A stretch of DNA of 62,000 bases from Diphasiastrum complanatum (GCA_029204225.1 CM055103.1:41397368-41459367); one strand, 5' to 3'; counted from the stretch's first letter, positions 10,424 to 20,830 are shown. Made by a program: numbers and translations. Notes: generated from the letters alone by a model not told the origin.

Positions 10424-11530
10424 AGTGCTATGGCTAGTAGGAAATTTGACAAGGCTTCTACTAGGTCCTCAATAGAAGCTGACTTAATTGATGGACCAAG
10501 TATTTGCAATGAAGATTTTATAGGTCCTGTAGACTCATCCACCTCTATCTCTGATGGAGCATCCTCAAGCGGTAGATCTTGTGTACTTCTTTCTATCACA
10601 AGTGTTGATTCATGGTTTGTTGGAGAATAATGTGTTTGTAATGAAAGATATATAGCTAGGTATAGATCAGATAGAAATTCCTCCTACTCTGTATTTGCCT
10701 CTATGGCTTGATTCAAATTAGTAAATAAGGATGTCTTTGAAGATTCATTCAATAATGGCACCATAGACTCTGGACTCTCAATGAATACTATGTGCTTCTC
10801 CTGGATGTCTATGGACACTCAATCAATATCAGGAATAGTCAAAATCTCTTGACATCTAGCATTCCAAATTCATGGCCCATGAGTGATGGGTACATAGTTT
10901 CTACACCTATGTATCCGAAATACTCATATAGCAAGCCCTCATCCATGGCTCTTCCTATGTGATAATCATTAGTGGTATATTTTGAGTGCAAGTTTAATTT
11001 CAAGTTCGAGTGATCAATGTTGAATCTTGGCTTTGTCTAGTAGCTTTCAAGCTATCTTGTTTCTACTTCTATCCTATTCTATGCTTTAGTAGGCATATTT
11101 GCGAGGGTGTTTATCGCTCTGAAACTTTTGGACCAGTTTTACCCTACGCTTTTTGCCTCTCTTCTAAATTCGACAAGTTCCTTCTAGATGGCCAATCCTA
11201 TCCCAGTATTTACATATTGTATTCCAACAATCATTAGTTGCATGATCCTCTTGGCAGTGTTGACACAATGGTATGGACTCATGGGCATAGTGTTGATTGA
11301 TCAACTCTTGTTGATTTCTAAGTTGTCTCACATCTAGAGTCAAACCTAACAATGTTGCATGCATATCTTCCATATGTTGTTTGACCATCTCTACTAATTC
11401 ACGATGCTCATTCTTAACCTTGTCATCAGGGTTTGTTGAATAGCCTTGCCTCGGTAGGTACCCACGTAAGAGTACCCCTAGCCAGGTGAAAAAGTCAATC
11501 GATCGTAGGCATAGGGTTCTCATCTGGTTT
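10424..11530 (-). pseudogene. gypsy gag-like N-terminal region with damaged zinc fingers
   Basis: The open frame 11523-11164 has a polar, heptad-like stretch (ELVEMVKQHMEDMHATLLGL) followed by CQHCQEDHATNDC and CKYWDRIGHLEGTC. The second resembles a CX2CX4HX4C knuckle with the second Cys replaced by Trp. From 11160 to 10420 the same strand shows only short open stretches, such as LPLEDAPSEIEVDESTGPI (about 10580-10525), separated by stops. The reading joins the stretch at 7037 in the pre-insertion sequence. Likely part of the outer gypsy element's first ORF; the order (fingers before the WY-type capsid region) is unusual. Confidence 0.6.
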
Positions 11531-11974
11531 GTAGCTAGACCCTATGAGAATTGTTGGTCCCGTAGGATGCCAACCATAATGAGTCTAGATCAATAACATG
11601 TCTATGATCATCTTTATAAATTCCTCTTAGCAATGACTCATCTTAAACATGTGGTATTCGGTCGTCAACTCCAAGAATGCTCCTGGCACTCTGTTTGTGG
11701 GATCAGCACATAGATTTGTGTGATGCTAACCATCTCAACCTTCACTAATAGAATTGTATTTCAAAGCAACATGTGACACAAGTCAAAAGATATCAGGCAT
11801 GTGGCAGACAACCTAAGAAACGTACTCATCCAACTAGCAAATTCTCAAGACATTCCATTGGTATGATAACTACCTTTCAGCCAACATTCTCTTATCAAGT
11901 TACTCCCGACAGATGCACCAAATTTGTTAGGCTTTTTCCTCACTGTGGGATCAACAGAGGGGAGGGAATAACTT
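11531..11974 (-). other. gypsy leader with PBS-like site
   Basis: On the minus strand, TTGGTGCATCTGTCGGGAGT (11923-11904) resembles the non-Met PBS context (TTTGGCGCCGTTGCCGGGGA type) of some plant gypsy groups, preceded by 'cctaacaaa'. If right, the 5' LTR of the outer element would end near 11925 and extend toward higher coordinates. No second LTR copy is available here to prove it. Confidence 0.4.
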
Positions 11975-12590
11975 AGTAGGGTGCAACACTTCCAATATCG
12001 TGCTGCTACGAGGATGGCTGTACATGTCTCAAACTATATTCTAAACTAGCAATCCCAGACACATTTTATCAACCAAACCGTACCTTCACAGTTAATAGAG
12101 GGTTTCCAATCCTCTACATATATAACTGATGAAGGGGTATACAATCATTCTCAATCGCATTTCTATCTCAGTTGCCCATGGAACTCGTTAACTACTCACC
12201 AATCATACTCATTGAAATTCTCTCTCTCTGAGCCATTTCAAGCATTTGCACAGTTGGTCGAACCTGGATATTGTAATGAAATTTCTAGCGAAGGTTGTGT
12301 CACTTCTATATAGCGGGTAGATAAAGTGTCAGTAAGGCACCAAAGTCTATCAACAGTGAGCTCATGGACTTCAAAGTAACTACAATCTCTGCAATGCTGT
12401 AATTTGATCAAGATATCACCGGGATATAGGTAAGGATATATCTCAGAAGAATAGAGATAATGGGTCATAGTTCCCCCTCGGATCACTTGACAAACATCAC
12501 CAAAAGACGGTATAAAGTCAAGGTCCATCATACAGACCTCTTACCTTCCTTTAGTAATGGATTGTACCGATAACTGAGATTCTCTTTAGC
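11975..12590. repeat. inverted-repeat block A, left copy
   Basis: Nearly the whole block is present as reverse complement at 14480-15115, with perhaps 85-90% identity by eye. It includes a minus-strand 97-codon frame (12531-12238). Confidence 0.85.
12238..12531 (-). pseudogene. unrecognised ~95-residue protein, copy 1
   Basis: An ATG-started frame of 97 codons reads MMDLDFIPSFGDVCQVI near the start, YSSEIYPYLYPGDILI in the middle and YFEVHELTVDRLWCLTD, then a stop. Its counterpart at 14555-14845 is intact over 96 codons and differs by about 20 substitutions with no gaps. No signal peptide, membrane segment or known motif was seen. Conserved length in both copies suggests it was once coding, but no family could be named. 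Confidence 0.4.
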
Positions 12591-12599
12591 TGGTATGGT

Positions 12600-13285
12600 A
12601 TTGAAACGTCTACGTTTTCCTCAAGATTCTATCCTCTAGAATAGCATCAGAATTATGACATCTCTTGTTCTCCTCAGATCTATGATGGGTAAAATGCAAG
12701 GCTCGGTTGATTCCATTATCTCCTCAAGTCTTGCTGCTCCAAAAAGAGATACTATACGTTGACGATACATGATTTTCAACCTGACTAACAGAACAATATT
12801 TAAGTGGGATGTATTAACATAAGGGATGTCAGGTCCTAGCGGAAGATTTGGGTGGAACATCTTCCCTGATGATAGCTCAAAAATTTCATGATACATGGCA
12901 TGTCTCTCTTATAACGATACTCTCTCACTTCCTCGAAGCACACCTCACTCTCTAGTAGAATTCGAATATCTCGAGAATAATGATAATTTATAATAGGCAA
13001 AATAAGAGGCTCTGGACATCTCATGTTTCACCTAGACGTATGACCCCTAGGATAGATATAATCCTTTGTTGATATATCAGTTTTGAACTAATCAGTATCT
13101 CGATGTTCAAATACGATGTATTGACATAGGGAATACCCGGTCCTATGGGAAGATTTAACCGCAACATCCAAATGATTTTTGAGAGTACTCTAAGCTATGT
13201 ACCGAATGGTTTCCTCAACGTTCAACGAGAGTCTTTAAAAATTATCTTTCCACTCACTAATGATTTAGTATTGTTTATGACGGTG
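12600..13285. repeat. block C (12830-13285) and an adjacent divergent tandem copy
   Basis: 12830-13285 is the reverse complement of 15276-15739. Next to it, 12636-12896 minus encodes a protein paralogous to the one at 15386-15616 plus (about half the residues identical over 66 positions without a gap: G-P-x-I-P-x-V-x-T-S-x-L-N-I, Q-R-I, R-L, I-M, E-P-x-I-L-P-I-I). The left side therefore carries two tandem versions of this frame. Confidence 0.7.
12636..12896 (-). pseudogene. unrecognised protein with LNI/QRI/ILPII signature, divergent copy
   Basis: 87-codon frame. Readable landmarks are PNLPLGPDIPYVNTSHLNI, YRQRIVSLFGAARLEEIM and EPCILPIIDLRRTRD. Same-length relatives are 15386-15616 (plus) and the degenerate counterpart at about 13145-12950 (minus). 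Alternating hydrophobic residues suggest a beta-rich soluble fold rather than membrane spans. Function unknown. Confidence 0.4.
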
Positions 13286-13550
13286 ATGTAAAAATTATCT
13301 TTCCACTCACTAATGATTTAGTATTGTTTATGACGGGTGGTGATGTAGTTGAAGGCATGATAGCTGAAAATGAGTGTCAATGTATCTTTTTTCTCTCAAC
13401 TTATTGAAGTGTGATGAATTGCTGGGCGGGTGGTGATGTAGTTGCTTCTTGGTTCCAAGGTGGTGATGTAGTTGAAGGCATGATAGCTGAAAATGAGTGT
13501 CAATGTATCTTTTTTCTCTCAACTTATTGAAGTGTGATGAATTGCTGGGT
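13240..13550. repeat. two nested local tandem duplications
   Basis: A ~50-bp unit ('ttatctttccactcactaat...') is repeated at about 13247 and 13296. Downstream, a ~91-bp unit beginning 'ggtggtgatgtagttgaagg' occurs at about 13336-13427 and 13459-13549, a spacing of 123 bp. The minus-strand frame 13522-13328 simply translates the duplication. Confidence 0.85.
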
Positions 13551-13674
13551 CAGAGAGGATAGAAAATCCTCGTCTTCTTCTTTATGAAGTGCGATGAAGT
13601 AGAAGGAACAACCTTTCTCTGAAGTGCGATGGCGAACAGAAGGACCAGAAAAGGTAGAAACTTCTCTTCTTGTA

Positions 13675-14270
13675 GCTCTCTTCTCTGTCAGCGATGATTA
13701 GGAATGAACATACTGATTTCTGAGCAGAGGTTACGCTCTCTTCTCTGTCAACGATGATTAGGAATGAACATATTGATTTCTGAGCAAAGGTTATGCTCTC
13801 ATCTCTGTTAGCGATGATTAGGAATGAACACACTGATTTCTGCCACAAAAATGCGATTGGTTTTCAACTGGAGTGCGCTCAGATTTCAGTAGAAATGTGT
13901 GTGGATTTGACACAAAAGTGCGAATGCTCAGAACGCTGGAATTTTATGTAGGTATGCTGGAAATGTAACTCTCTCAAGGAGTTCTGGCTCCACAAGACAG
14001 AAGTGCGTGGACTTTTGATAAAAAGGGAATTGCAACACTACCTCTATCCAGAAAAGTGCGATGGAGAGCACTTCTGAGGAAGGAATTCATCTGTAGCAGC
14101 GATGAGTATTAAGGATATTTCTCAACACGATGGGACCCCTTCGGCATGTGCTATGGCCAAATCTGTGCCGGTCATACACTGATTTAATCAACTTATATTA
14201 GAAACCATTTAAGATATTGCATAAAACTTTGAAAATTAGCTCGATTTTGTGTGCTCAAAAATCGGCTAAC
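13675..14270. repeat. dispersed repeat R1, right copy
   Basis: About three ~60-bp tandem units (13677-13850), then sequence matching 121-412, then directly the part matching 1377-1523. The ~964 bp at 413-1376 are missing at position 14132. The minus-strand 88-codon frame here is a translation of the 60-bp units and is not regarded as a gene. Confidence 0.85.
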
Positions 14271-14479
14271 ATCTGACGTGCACTTTAAAAATTGGTTGTC
14301 GTCACAATTTCCTGATCATTGGACTTCCGGTTTTGGATTTTTTGTCTAAATGTTGGATTCCGACGCGTCGAATTTCGATGGATTATAAAATTTCCAAAAA
14401 CCCGTCGGAAGCACGTCGAAATCCGCGCGATATGTTATTGTGCATGACACTTGTCTCATCATCTTCCCCATCATCTTTG

Positions 14480-15115
14480 TAGTACCATACCAGCTAAAGA
14501 GAATCTCAATTATCACTACAATCCACTACTAAAGGTAGGTTAGAGGTCTATATTATGGACCTTGACTTTATACCGTCTTTTGGTGATGTTTGTCAAGTGA
14601 TCGGAGGGGAAACTATGAGCCATTATTTCTATTCTTCTGAGATATATCCTTACCTATATCCTGGTGATATCTTGATCAGATTACAGCATTGCGGAGATTG
14701 TAGTTACTTTGAAGTCCATGAGCTCACTGTTTATAGACTTTGGCGCCTTACTGATGCTTTACCTACCCTCTATATAGAAGTGACACAACCTTCGCTAGAA
14801 ATGCCATTACAATCACTAGGTTTGGCCAATAGTGCAAATGCTTGAAATGGCTCAGAGAGAGAGAGAGTTTCAATGAGTATGATTGGTGAGTAGTTAACGA
14901 GTTTCATGGGCAAGTGAGATAGAAATGCAATTGAGAGTGATTGTATACCCCTTCATCAATTATATCTCTAGAGGATTGGAAACCCTCTATTAACTGTGAA
15001 GGTACGGTTTGGTTGATAAAATGTGTCTTGAATCGCTAGTTTAGAATAGAGTTTGAGACATGTACAACCATCCTCGTAGCAGCACGATACCGGAAGTGTT
15101 GCACCCTGTTAAGCA
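14480..15115. repeat. inverted-repeat block A, right copy
   Basis: Reverse complement of 11975-12590. Shared landmarks include 'ggaagtgttgcaccct' at 15092-15107 against 11977-11992 in reverse. The 14271-14479 stretch before it has no counterpart on the left and shows only short CpG-containing palindromes ('cgacgcgtcg'). Confidence 0.85.
14555..14845 (+). CDS. unrecognised 96-residue protein, copy 2
   Basis: Intact ATG-to-stop frame of 96 codons, MDLDFIPSFGDVCQVIG to SLGLANSANA. It is the better-preserved relative of 12531-12238. No transmembrane or zinc-binding pattern is visible: four Cys are present (VCQV, HCGDCS) but not in a known spacing. It may be part of a larger repeat-encoded polyprotein or a spliced exon. 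I cannot name a function. Confidence 0.35.
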   Translation: MDLDFIPSFGDVCQVIGGETMSHYFYSSEIYPYLYPGDILIRLQHCGDCSYFEVHELTVYRLWRLTDALPTLYIEVTQPSLEMPLQSLGLANSANA

Positions 15116-15148
15116 GCCTACTGGCATATTCACTTAGGACCACAGTGG

Positions 15149-15433
15149 CTAGGATACCCCGTTGGAATATAAGGCTCCTAGTCTCTCACTATCGAACATA
15201 TGAAAACCGAGATGTTCTGGGATTGGACACAGCACTTGAAAAAACTTTTTCTCATCAATTGAAGAACTACTATCTGTCATAAACAGTAATAAATCATTTG
15301 TGAGTGGAAAGATAAATTTTAAAGACTCTCGTTGAACGTTGAAAAAACCACTAGGTACATAACCTAGAGTACTCTCAAAAATCATTTGGATGTTGCGGTT
15401 AAATCTTCCCATATAGGACCGGGTATTCCCCAT
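15149..15433 (-). pseudogene. unrecognised 94-residue frame, minus strand
   Basis: Open frame with NRNIQMIFESTLGYVPSGFF, FIFPLTNDLLLFM and a Ser-rich segment. The related left copy (plus strand, about 13120-13290) keeps the first ~50 residues and then enters the local tandem duplication at 13240. Because both strands are open in block C, it is uncertain which strand was coding. Confidence 0.3.
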
Positions 15434-15739
15434 GTCGATACATCGTATTTGAACATCGAGATACTGATTAGTTCAAAACTGATATATCAACAAAGGATTA
15501 TATTTATTCTAGGGGTCATACGTCTAGGTAAAATCATGAGATGTCCAGAGCCTCTTATTTTGCCTATTATAAATTATCATCATTATCGATATATTCGAAT
15601 TCTAATCCTTTTCTAGAGAGTGAGGTGTGCTTCGAGGAAGTGAGAGAGTATCGTTATAAGAGAGACATGCCATGTATCATGAAATTTTGAGCTATCATCA
15701 GAAAAGATGTTCCACCCAAATCTTTCGCTAGGTCCTTAT
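15276..15739. repeat. inverted-repeat block C, right copy
   Basis: Reverse complement of 12830-13285. On the left, blocks lie in the order A then C. Here the order is also A then C, although each block is inverted, so the pair cannot be a simple single inverted repeat. Confidence 0.8.
15386..15616 (+). pseudogene. unrecognised protein with LNI/QRI/ILPII signature, main copy
   Basis: 77-codon frame: GPGIPHVDTSYLNIEIL, YQQRIIFILGVIRLGKIM and EPLILPIINYH. Gap-free relative of 12896-12636. The frame ends at a stop at 15616, but related sequence continues in other frames to about 15740, so it is probably truncated. Confidence 0.35.
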
Positions 15740-15972
15740 GAGCCAAATAGTAGAATTCTATTTGGAATACTCTAACCCCTCTGTCGTATCTTATGACTGG
15801 TCCACCTTTGTTCTTTATGAACTAAGGCTGGTCGTGAAACCAAACTCGTGTGACTGAATCGCAGCCGTGGGAACTCGTGCGACTGAATCGCAGTCGTGAG
15901 CCCCTGTTGTGTAACCTTGCTTGTACAGTTCTCGAACAGAAGGTTCAAAATTTCTAAAGCTTTGCCATCCTT

Positions 15973-16575
15973 TTGATTGACATTCCTCACGTTAACCTTT
16001 ACCCACCTTCCGGTGCTTCTACCTCCACTCACTCCGCTGCTACTAACACGTCGGCCAGCAAAAGAATGTGTGGCGCTGCCTCTACCTCCGCTAGTCCTCC
16101 TACAACTCGTCAATGCACTGCACCATCTCAACCTTCCATGACTTCTTCCACAACCACTACTTCTGCTTCCGCACAACCATCTACCGTTACCACTACGTCG
16201 GTTCCCATCACTCCCACGACCACTCTCACCTCCTCTACACCTTCCATCGTCATTCTCGTTTCGACTCCAACCTCCATTACCACCGCTTCTTCCATTCCCT
16301 TTGCTACTGCCACTACCACTGTTTCTACTTCACTTGTCGCCATCAACCTTCTTGATTCCCAATTGTCCCCTGGCACCCTAGCATGGCTCAACCACATCAA
16401 CTTCTTATCACTCCTACCTCTCTTTCATCTCCATCCATCTTTAACACCACCCTCCAGTTTCCTTCCATTCCTCCCATCCGCTCATTCGAAAACCCCATTC
16501 TTGCACCTCTTTTCACCACTACTACTCCCCCCGACCCAACAGTCCACGCGACAACAATTTACGCCTAGGACCTAG
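15973..16575 (+). CDS. Ser/Thr/Pro-rich low-complexity ORF
   Basis: A 200-codon open frame with long runs of Thr and Ser (such as TTTTSASAQPSTVTTTSV) and a few hydrophobic patches. The first codon is not ATG; the first internal ATG is at KRMCG. The nucleotide sequence is C/T-rich, and both strands are partly open, so the frame may simply reflect low complexity. Downstream at 16570-16860 another plus frame shows ALLGDPWPSRFQQWIDQAW, which looks protein-like but is interrupted by stops. Possibly an accessory ORF of a degenerate element; no domain recognised. Confidence 0.25.
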   Translation: MIDIPHVNLYPPSGASTSTHSAATNTSASKRMCGAASTSASPPTTRQCTAPSQPSMTSSTTTTSASAQPSTVTTTSVPITPTTTLTSSTPSIVILVSTPTSITTASSIPFATATTTVSTSLVAINLLDSQLSPGTLAWLNHINFLSLLPLFHLHPSLTPPSSFLPFLPSAHSKTPFLHLFSPLLLPPTQQSTRQQFTPRT

Positions 16576-16887
16576 AATTTCTTATGGGAGTCCCCACCAA
16601 ATGGGATGATTTTTTGCCAGCAATATGTTTTGATCCCAATACCACCTGGTTTCGGAAAAAATTGAAGACCAACTACTAGTGGCGTGCCTGTATTATAGAA
16701 TGGCCTTACTCGGCGATCCATGGCCAAGCAGATTCCAACAATGGATCGACCAAGCATGGACCACTAGTGTACATAAGTCCTTATATACTCCTAAGAAATA
16801 GAAAAATATACCAAGATTAGAATTTATGGAGGACGTGACAGGCTACCTCATCCACCAAAGACGCACAAAGAAGAGCCTATACTAGTG

Positions 16888-17866
16888 CCATAGTGTCGAG
16901 GGACCGACACTACTTCAGGCCGTGGGCCCTGTTGGGGGGTATTCCCACCACTCTGTAAATAAATAAAGTCAGAAAAATAGAAATAGTTGTGAGGGTTGTG
17001 GCATCCTGTGTGCGTAAGTCCATGGCCCAATGAGCACTTATAAATAAATAATTTTGGACATAAACTTGACTTTGGGCCATGTAATTAAAAATAATATTAG
17101 AAGGCCAAAGTTAAGGTTAAACTTAAGCTCCTAAATTTGATTAATTAGTCAAAGTCAATTGGTGGTAGGTGAACTGTGTTTCTCTCTCCACCATTGATTA
17201 GTTTGTGTTTTTGATGAAGGGTGTGGATTTCAATCCCACCTTCCTTGGAATAGCCAATAGGAGAAAGGGGCAAGGGCCTAATTCCCCATCCATAAAAAGA
17301 CACCATTCGTATCATATTTCCATGCTTAATAAGAAGGAGGAAACTCTACCATTTTGGAGAGAAGCATTCTCATTTGCTATTCAATACTTGTTAATGCTCT
17401 TGTGTGTCTTGCTTCTGCTCTCTAGTTTCCATGTTTCTTGTTTCATTAGTTAATGTTTCTCCGTTGGCATGCACAATGAGCAAATGAGCTAACCTCCCCT
17501 CTCACTGTCTTTCTCTCTCTCTTGCTCTACTTCTTCTATCTATCTATCCACCTCTCTTCCTCTCTTTTTCACTCTAAATCATGATGTGTGTGTGGTTAGT
17601 GTAGGGAAGGGTAGTGTTAAAGAGTGATCATGTTAGGAAAAAGAGTAGGAAGCGTCTAAAACTAGCATCTTGACATAGTTAGGTACCTACCCAGTGATCT
17701 AACCCTTATTGGCAGGCAGAGGCCTGCTCACCAACTATATCTACAATCCCTACAGTAAGGCTTGGCCAACAATAGTTTAAGTGGTGGGACACACTAATTT
17801 ATTATTGTACAGGAAATATCCACAACTGGGTCCTCGGCCCAAAGTAGTGCCGGTCCCTCGGCACTT
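16888..17866. repeat. inverted repeat (arms ~16888-16945 and ~17817-17866)
   Basis: The left arm reads 'tgtcgagggaccgacactac' and onward. The reverse complement of the right arm reads 'tgccgagggaccggcactac' and onward, and similarity continues for about 50 bp. The ~0.87 kb between has short frames only and CT-rich microsatellite-like DNA at 17510-17570. Looks like a short non-autonomous DNA element or a stem-loop repeat; target duplications not identified. Confidence 0.5.
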
Positions 17867-17939
17867 GCCTGCATTTGTCATGGAGGAGCGCTGTTGTTGG
17901 CCCGTTTATTGTTGGGACATGGATGCTTCAGGAAAAGCG

Positions 17940-18059
17940 TGGATATAATTCGCTTACATAAATTGCGACGTGTTTTTCCGACTTCCGTGACAAATTAAAA
18001 AAAAAAACTCGCGATTCACGTCGCAAAAGACGTCACAAATTGTGGCAGGCGTTGTAGTG
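17940..18059 (+). mobile_element. CACTA (En/Spm-type) transposon, right terminus
   Basis: The sequence ends 'ggcaggcgttgtagtg', so read inward from the end it begins CACTACAACGCCTGCC. It is followed by CpG-rich subterminal words (GACGTC, GCGACG, ACGTCG) in both orientations (17965-18040). Terminal CACTA and such subterminal repeats are the hallmark of CACTA elements. A matching left end was not found upstream, so the element is probably truncated. The transposase-like genes starting at 18130 lie just outside this terminus. Confidence 0.6.
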
Positions 18060-18129
18060 TGTTTTTTTCACTATTTTTGAGACTCTCATTGGTTGTTTGA
18101 TGTATTTATCCCTCTAATTCCATTGCACC

Positions 18130-19112
18130 TATAATGTCAGAGGGTGGATCCCCTAGCCAAAAGTCAGGCCATAGTTGCGTCATCCCGTCTTTCCTCTAAC
18201 TCATTAGCTACCTTGATCAGTTGCCTTCCTCACAGCAGGGATAGGGTCTTAGATCGACTGAGGGCTCAATGCAAGGCTCGTAGCTCCATCAGATTGGTTG
18301 AGTACACATCATCGACCGAGGAGATTTAGTTGACTCCTGGTGTAGACTGGTCACATGTTTCCCCTTCCCGCGAGGGTCACTCTGACGAGGGTCGCACCCC
18401 CACCCATGGTGCCACTGCCAGTGCTTCCTCCCGACACTCTTGGAAGAAGTGGAGAAGCCGCCTCGGTGTCTCCTATTTTGGAGGATGTAGCGATGACCTT
18501 GATCTCCCTGATGTGATCATGAGTCCTACACGACCGCGTAGCACATCTCGTCGTGGGAAGTCCCTACTTCGAGAGACACTGAGACCCTGGAGGCAGCACA
18601 TACGACACACGATACTGTGACTCCTGCATCTGTCACACCTCAAATTCCTGGCACGCCCACTTTCACCCCTCACATTTTCTCTCCCTTTGGACCCACTGCC
18701 AATGAGTTTTGTCCTCCCAGCTATAGTCCGTGGGGTCACGTTTCACCATATGGGTTTTCAACCCACTCCCTTCCAGTCCCCCCCCTAGCTATGCTCTTTT
18801 CATATGATCAAAATTTGGAATGTTTGTGCAGTGATCCGCCGTGGGGTAGTCTCTCACACATGACGAGTACATGTATGCATATTCCCATAGTATGCAGGCA
18901 GTACTCGAGTTATTGGAGAGGCAGGGCGTGCATATAAACTAGGATTCTGCTCCTCATGTATGACATCAAATCCATTTTATGTTTTTTAAACTTGCTATTC
19001 TCTCCCACTCCCATACAATTTTTCGGAAGACTAATTCATGTGTCTTGCGTGTGCAAGAACAACAAGTCCCACATGATGAAAATGATGAAGAGGAATTAGA
19101 TAGATCTAGCTA
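18130..19112 (+). pseudogene. transposase-like gene family T, copy 1 (internally deleted)
   Basis: The start region (MSEGGSPSQKSGHS, shifted afterwards) and a Pro/Ser-rich part (TPASVTPQIPGTPTFTPH at about 18618) match copy 2. It then jumps to the later exon: acceptor 'tttgtgcag' at about 18828, reading SAVG-stop-SLTHDEYMYAY and LELLERQGVHIN. The last exon ends ELDRSS-stop near 19112. The middle domain present in copy 2 is missing. Stops and frameshifts are frequent. The C-terminal exon pattern equals that at 61533-61815 (minus). Function as in copy 2. Confidence 0.5.
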
Positions 19113-19494
19113 GTGTTTTGGCTCTATAACTAGCCTTTCCATGTTTACAAATACTTATGTACATGTTTTTACATCTATCATTTTTATTTGTACATTTGCC
19201 AACCATCTTTCAATGTAGCTAGTTTTTTATGTAATCTTGAACCTTGACTAGTTATGTAATTGAATTGTATTTGACCCTAAACCATGTAGAAATGTTTAAT
19301 TTGTTTGTTATAAAGTGTAATTATTGTGGTTATCTGTGATTATTATGGTGTAATATAATTTATTCATCTATGGTTGAATGCAAAGAGTCACTTTTTTTGT
19401 TTGACTCTAGATCCTAAACTCATTTATTTGAATTTATTCCGTGCACTCATTAACTCTATAGGGTGGTATTTTCTAAAATTATCTTTTATTGCTT
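19113..19494. other. spacer between T copies 1 and 2
   Basis: AT-rich 3'-flank/leader. It is present in inverted orientation at 61160-61530, including 'accatgtagaaatgttta' and 'tctatggttgaatgca', so it travelled with the genes. It ends with a splice-acceptor-like 'tattgcttgcag' at about 19486-19497 just before the ATG of copy 2. Confidence 0.6.
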
Positions 19495-20830
19495 GCAGCA
19501 ATTATCCCAATCATATCCTCAATGTCTCGTGACACGTCTCCATGTCATGGATCTGGTTGCAGTCACGGTTCGTCCCATTTTTCATCCATGAGTGACAATG
19601 AGATCCTCAGTTACATGGATGGAATGTCCCTCTCGTGTGCAGACAGGATCATGGAGAGACTACGGGCTTGTTGGGATGCATGGAGTTTCAGTAGGTTGTC
19701 CACATCATCTCGTTTTGAGGAGATCCAGTCCCCACAACCCTCTGACCGAGGTGTTTCCCCCTTCCACAAGGATCTATCCGGCGGGAGTCCCTCCCCCACG
19801 CACTCTAATGCCAATACCTCTTCTTGACATTTTGATTTGAAAAAGAAGAGATCATAGGAGGAGTCGCCTCAGCAGCGGCTCTTCTTGTGGCGGTGACACC
19901 AATGATGTCATGCTTCATGTGGCCTCGAGTCCAGCACATCCATCTAGCAGGACTCGTCGTACGGATTTCTTACTTCGAGAAACCCTAACCCAGGAAGCAA
20001 TGTGGATGGCGCGTGATACTATGACTCCTGCATCTATCACACCTGATTATCCCGACATCCCCATACTCTCTTTTCACATTTTTTCTTCTTTGATACCCAC
20101 GCCTATGGGGTCTCCATGGCACCGTGATCCCTCTTGCCAGGCCACTCCACCCATTTTTTCTCCCATTCAAACCCATGTTGGTTACACTCCCGCTCAAACT
20201 CCTCCCCAACCTTTTCCTCTTCATACCCCTCCCCACTCGTCTCGTGATCGCCTTCAAACTCATCCCCATATTTCTCATGTTGTAGTCAACTCCCCCACTC
20301 CTCTGGACACTCCATTTGCCACCTCCCCATCAGTTGACGTCTTGTCATCCTATGACATAGACTGGTGCAAACAAAGTGATGACGACAAGAATTATGTCGT
20401 TGACCAGTTGTATAGAGAGTTTCCAGTCCCCTCTGATAATATGTAGTTTGCTCGAAAATGGATGGTGGGCCGCATGGGAGGCGTGATGAGCCACTGCAAA
20501 TCGGAGATCCGAGATGTAGTGAGAGTTGGCAATACAACGTGCACAAGGACGATTGGAAGTTTGCAAAGAAAGAATTTCAAGAAAATCTAGATCGTTTCAA
20601 GCAACAAAGAGAGGCAGCTAAGAAGCGTCTGGAGACGGCAGGGCCGTCGCTCCTGGGCAGTGGTGGCCAAGGTTCTTTTTATGCCCATTTCGTAAGTCTC
20701 CCCACCCATAAGTTGAATTTCATATTGTCGTAATTCATATGTTATTTGTGAATTTGTTTATATTTAATTTCAATCGATTTTTCGGTTCATGCAGAACTCT
20801 GCCATAAAGTGGTCTCCCACTTGTAAATCT
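19495..20830 (+). pseudogene. transposase-like gene family T, copy 2 (Transposase_24/En-Spm accessory type, tentative)
   Basis: ATG at about 19521 (MSRDTSPCHGSGCSHG), Ser-rich N-terminus with SYMDGMSLSCADRIMERLRA, then a Pro/Ser-rich linker (20030-20340). Next is a charged domain: SDDDKNYVVDQLYREFPVPS, a stop, ARKWMDGG, then YNVHKDDWKFAKKEFQENL and GSGGQGSFYAHF (to 20692). A donor GTAAGT at 20694 and acceptor 'ttcatgcag' near 20795 lead into NSAIKWSPT. The pattern W-x-F...F-x-x-x...GSGGxxSFxxH resembles the plant En/Spm 'Transposase_24' domain, but this is inference from memory of the family. Relative to copy 3 a ~100-bp segment (GGRVLTCMRQLTHVVF region) is deleted. At least two stops. Confidence 0.45.

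Larger units (their letters stand above)
5876..11935 (-). mobile_element. Ty3/gypsy remnant (minus strand) split by a chromovirus
   Basis: Minus-strand gag-like reading runs from 11523 down to 10424 and resumes at 7037 down to 5876. The 3.38-kb chromovirus 7038-10418 sits between the two parts with a near-perfect 5-bp target duplication. A PBS-like sequence lies at 11902-11923. Protease, RT and integrase of this outer element are not present between 5876 and the copia LTR tail, so its 3' part is lost. Confidence 0.7.

Noticed and set aside
16113-16400. Overlapping frames on both strands (His/Tyr-rich plus, Val/Glu-rich minus)
   Set aside because: Shadows of the same low-complexity C/T-rich DNA; at most the Ser/Thr frame 15973-16575 could be real.
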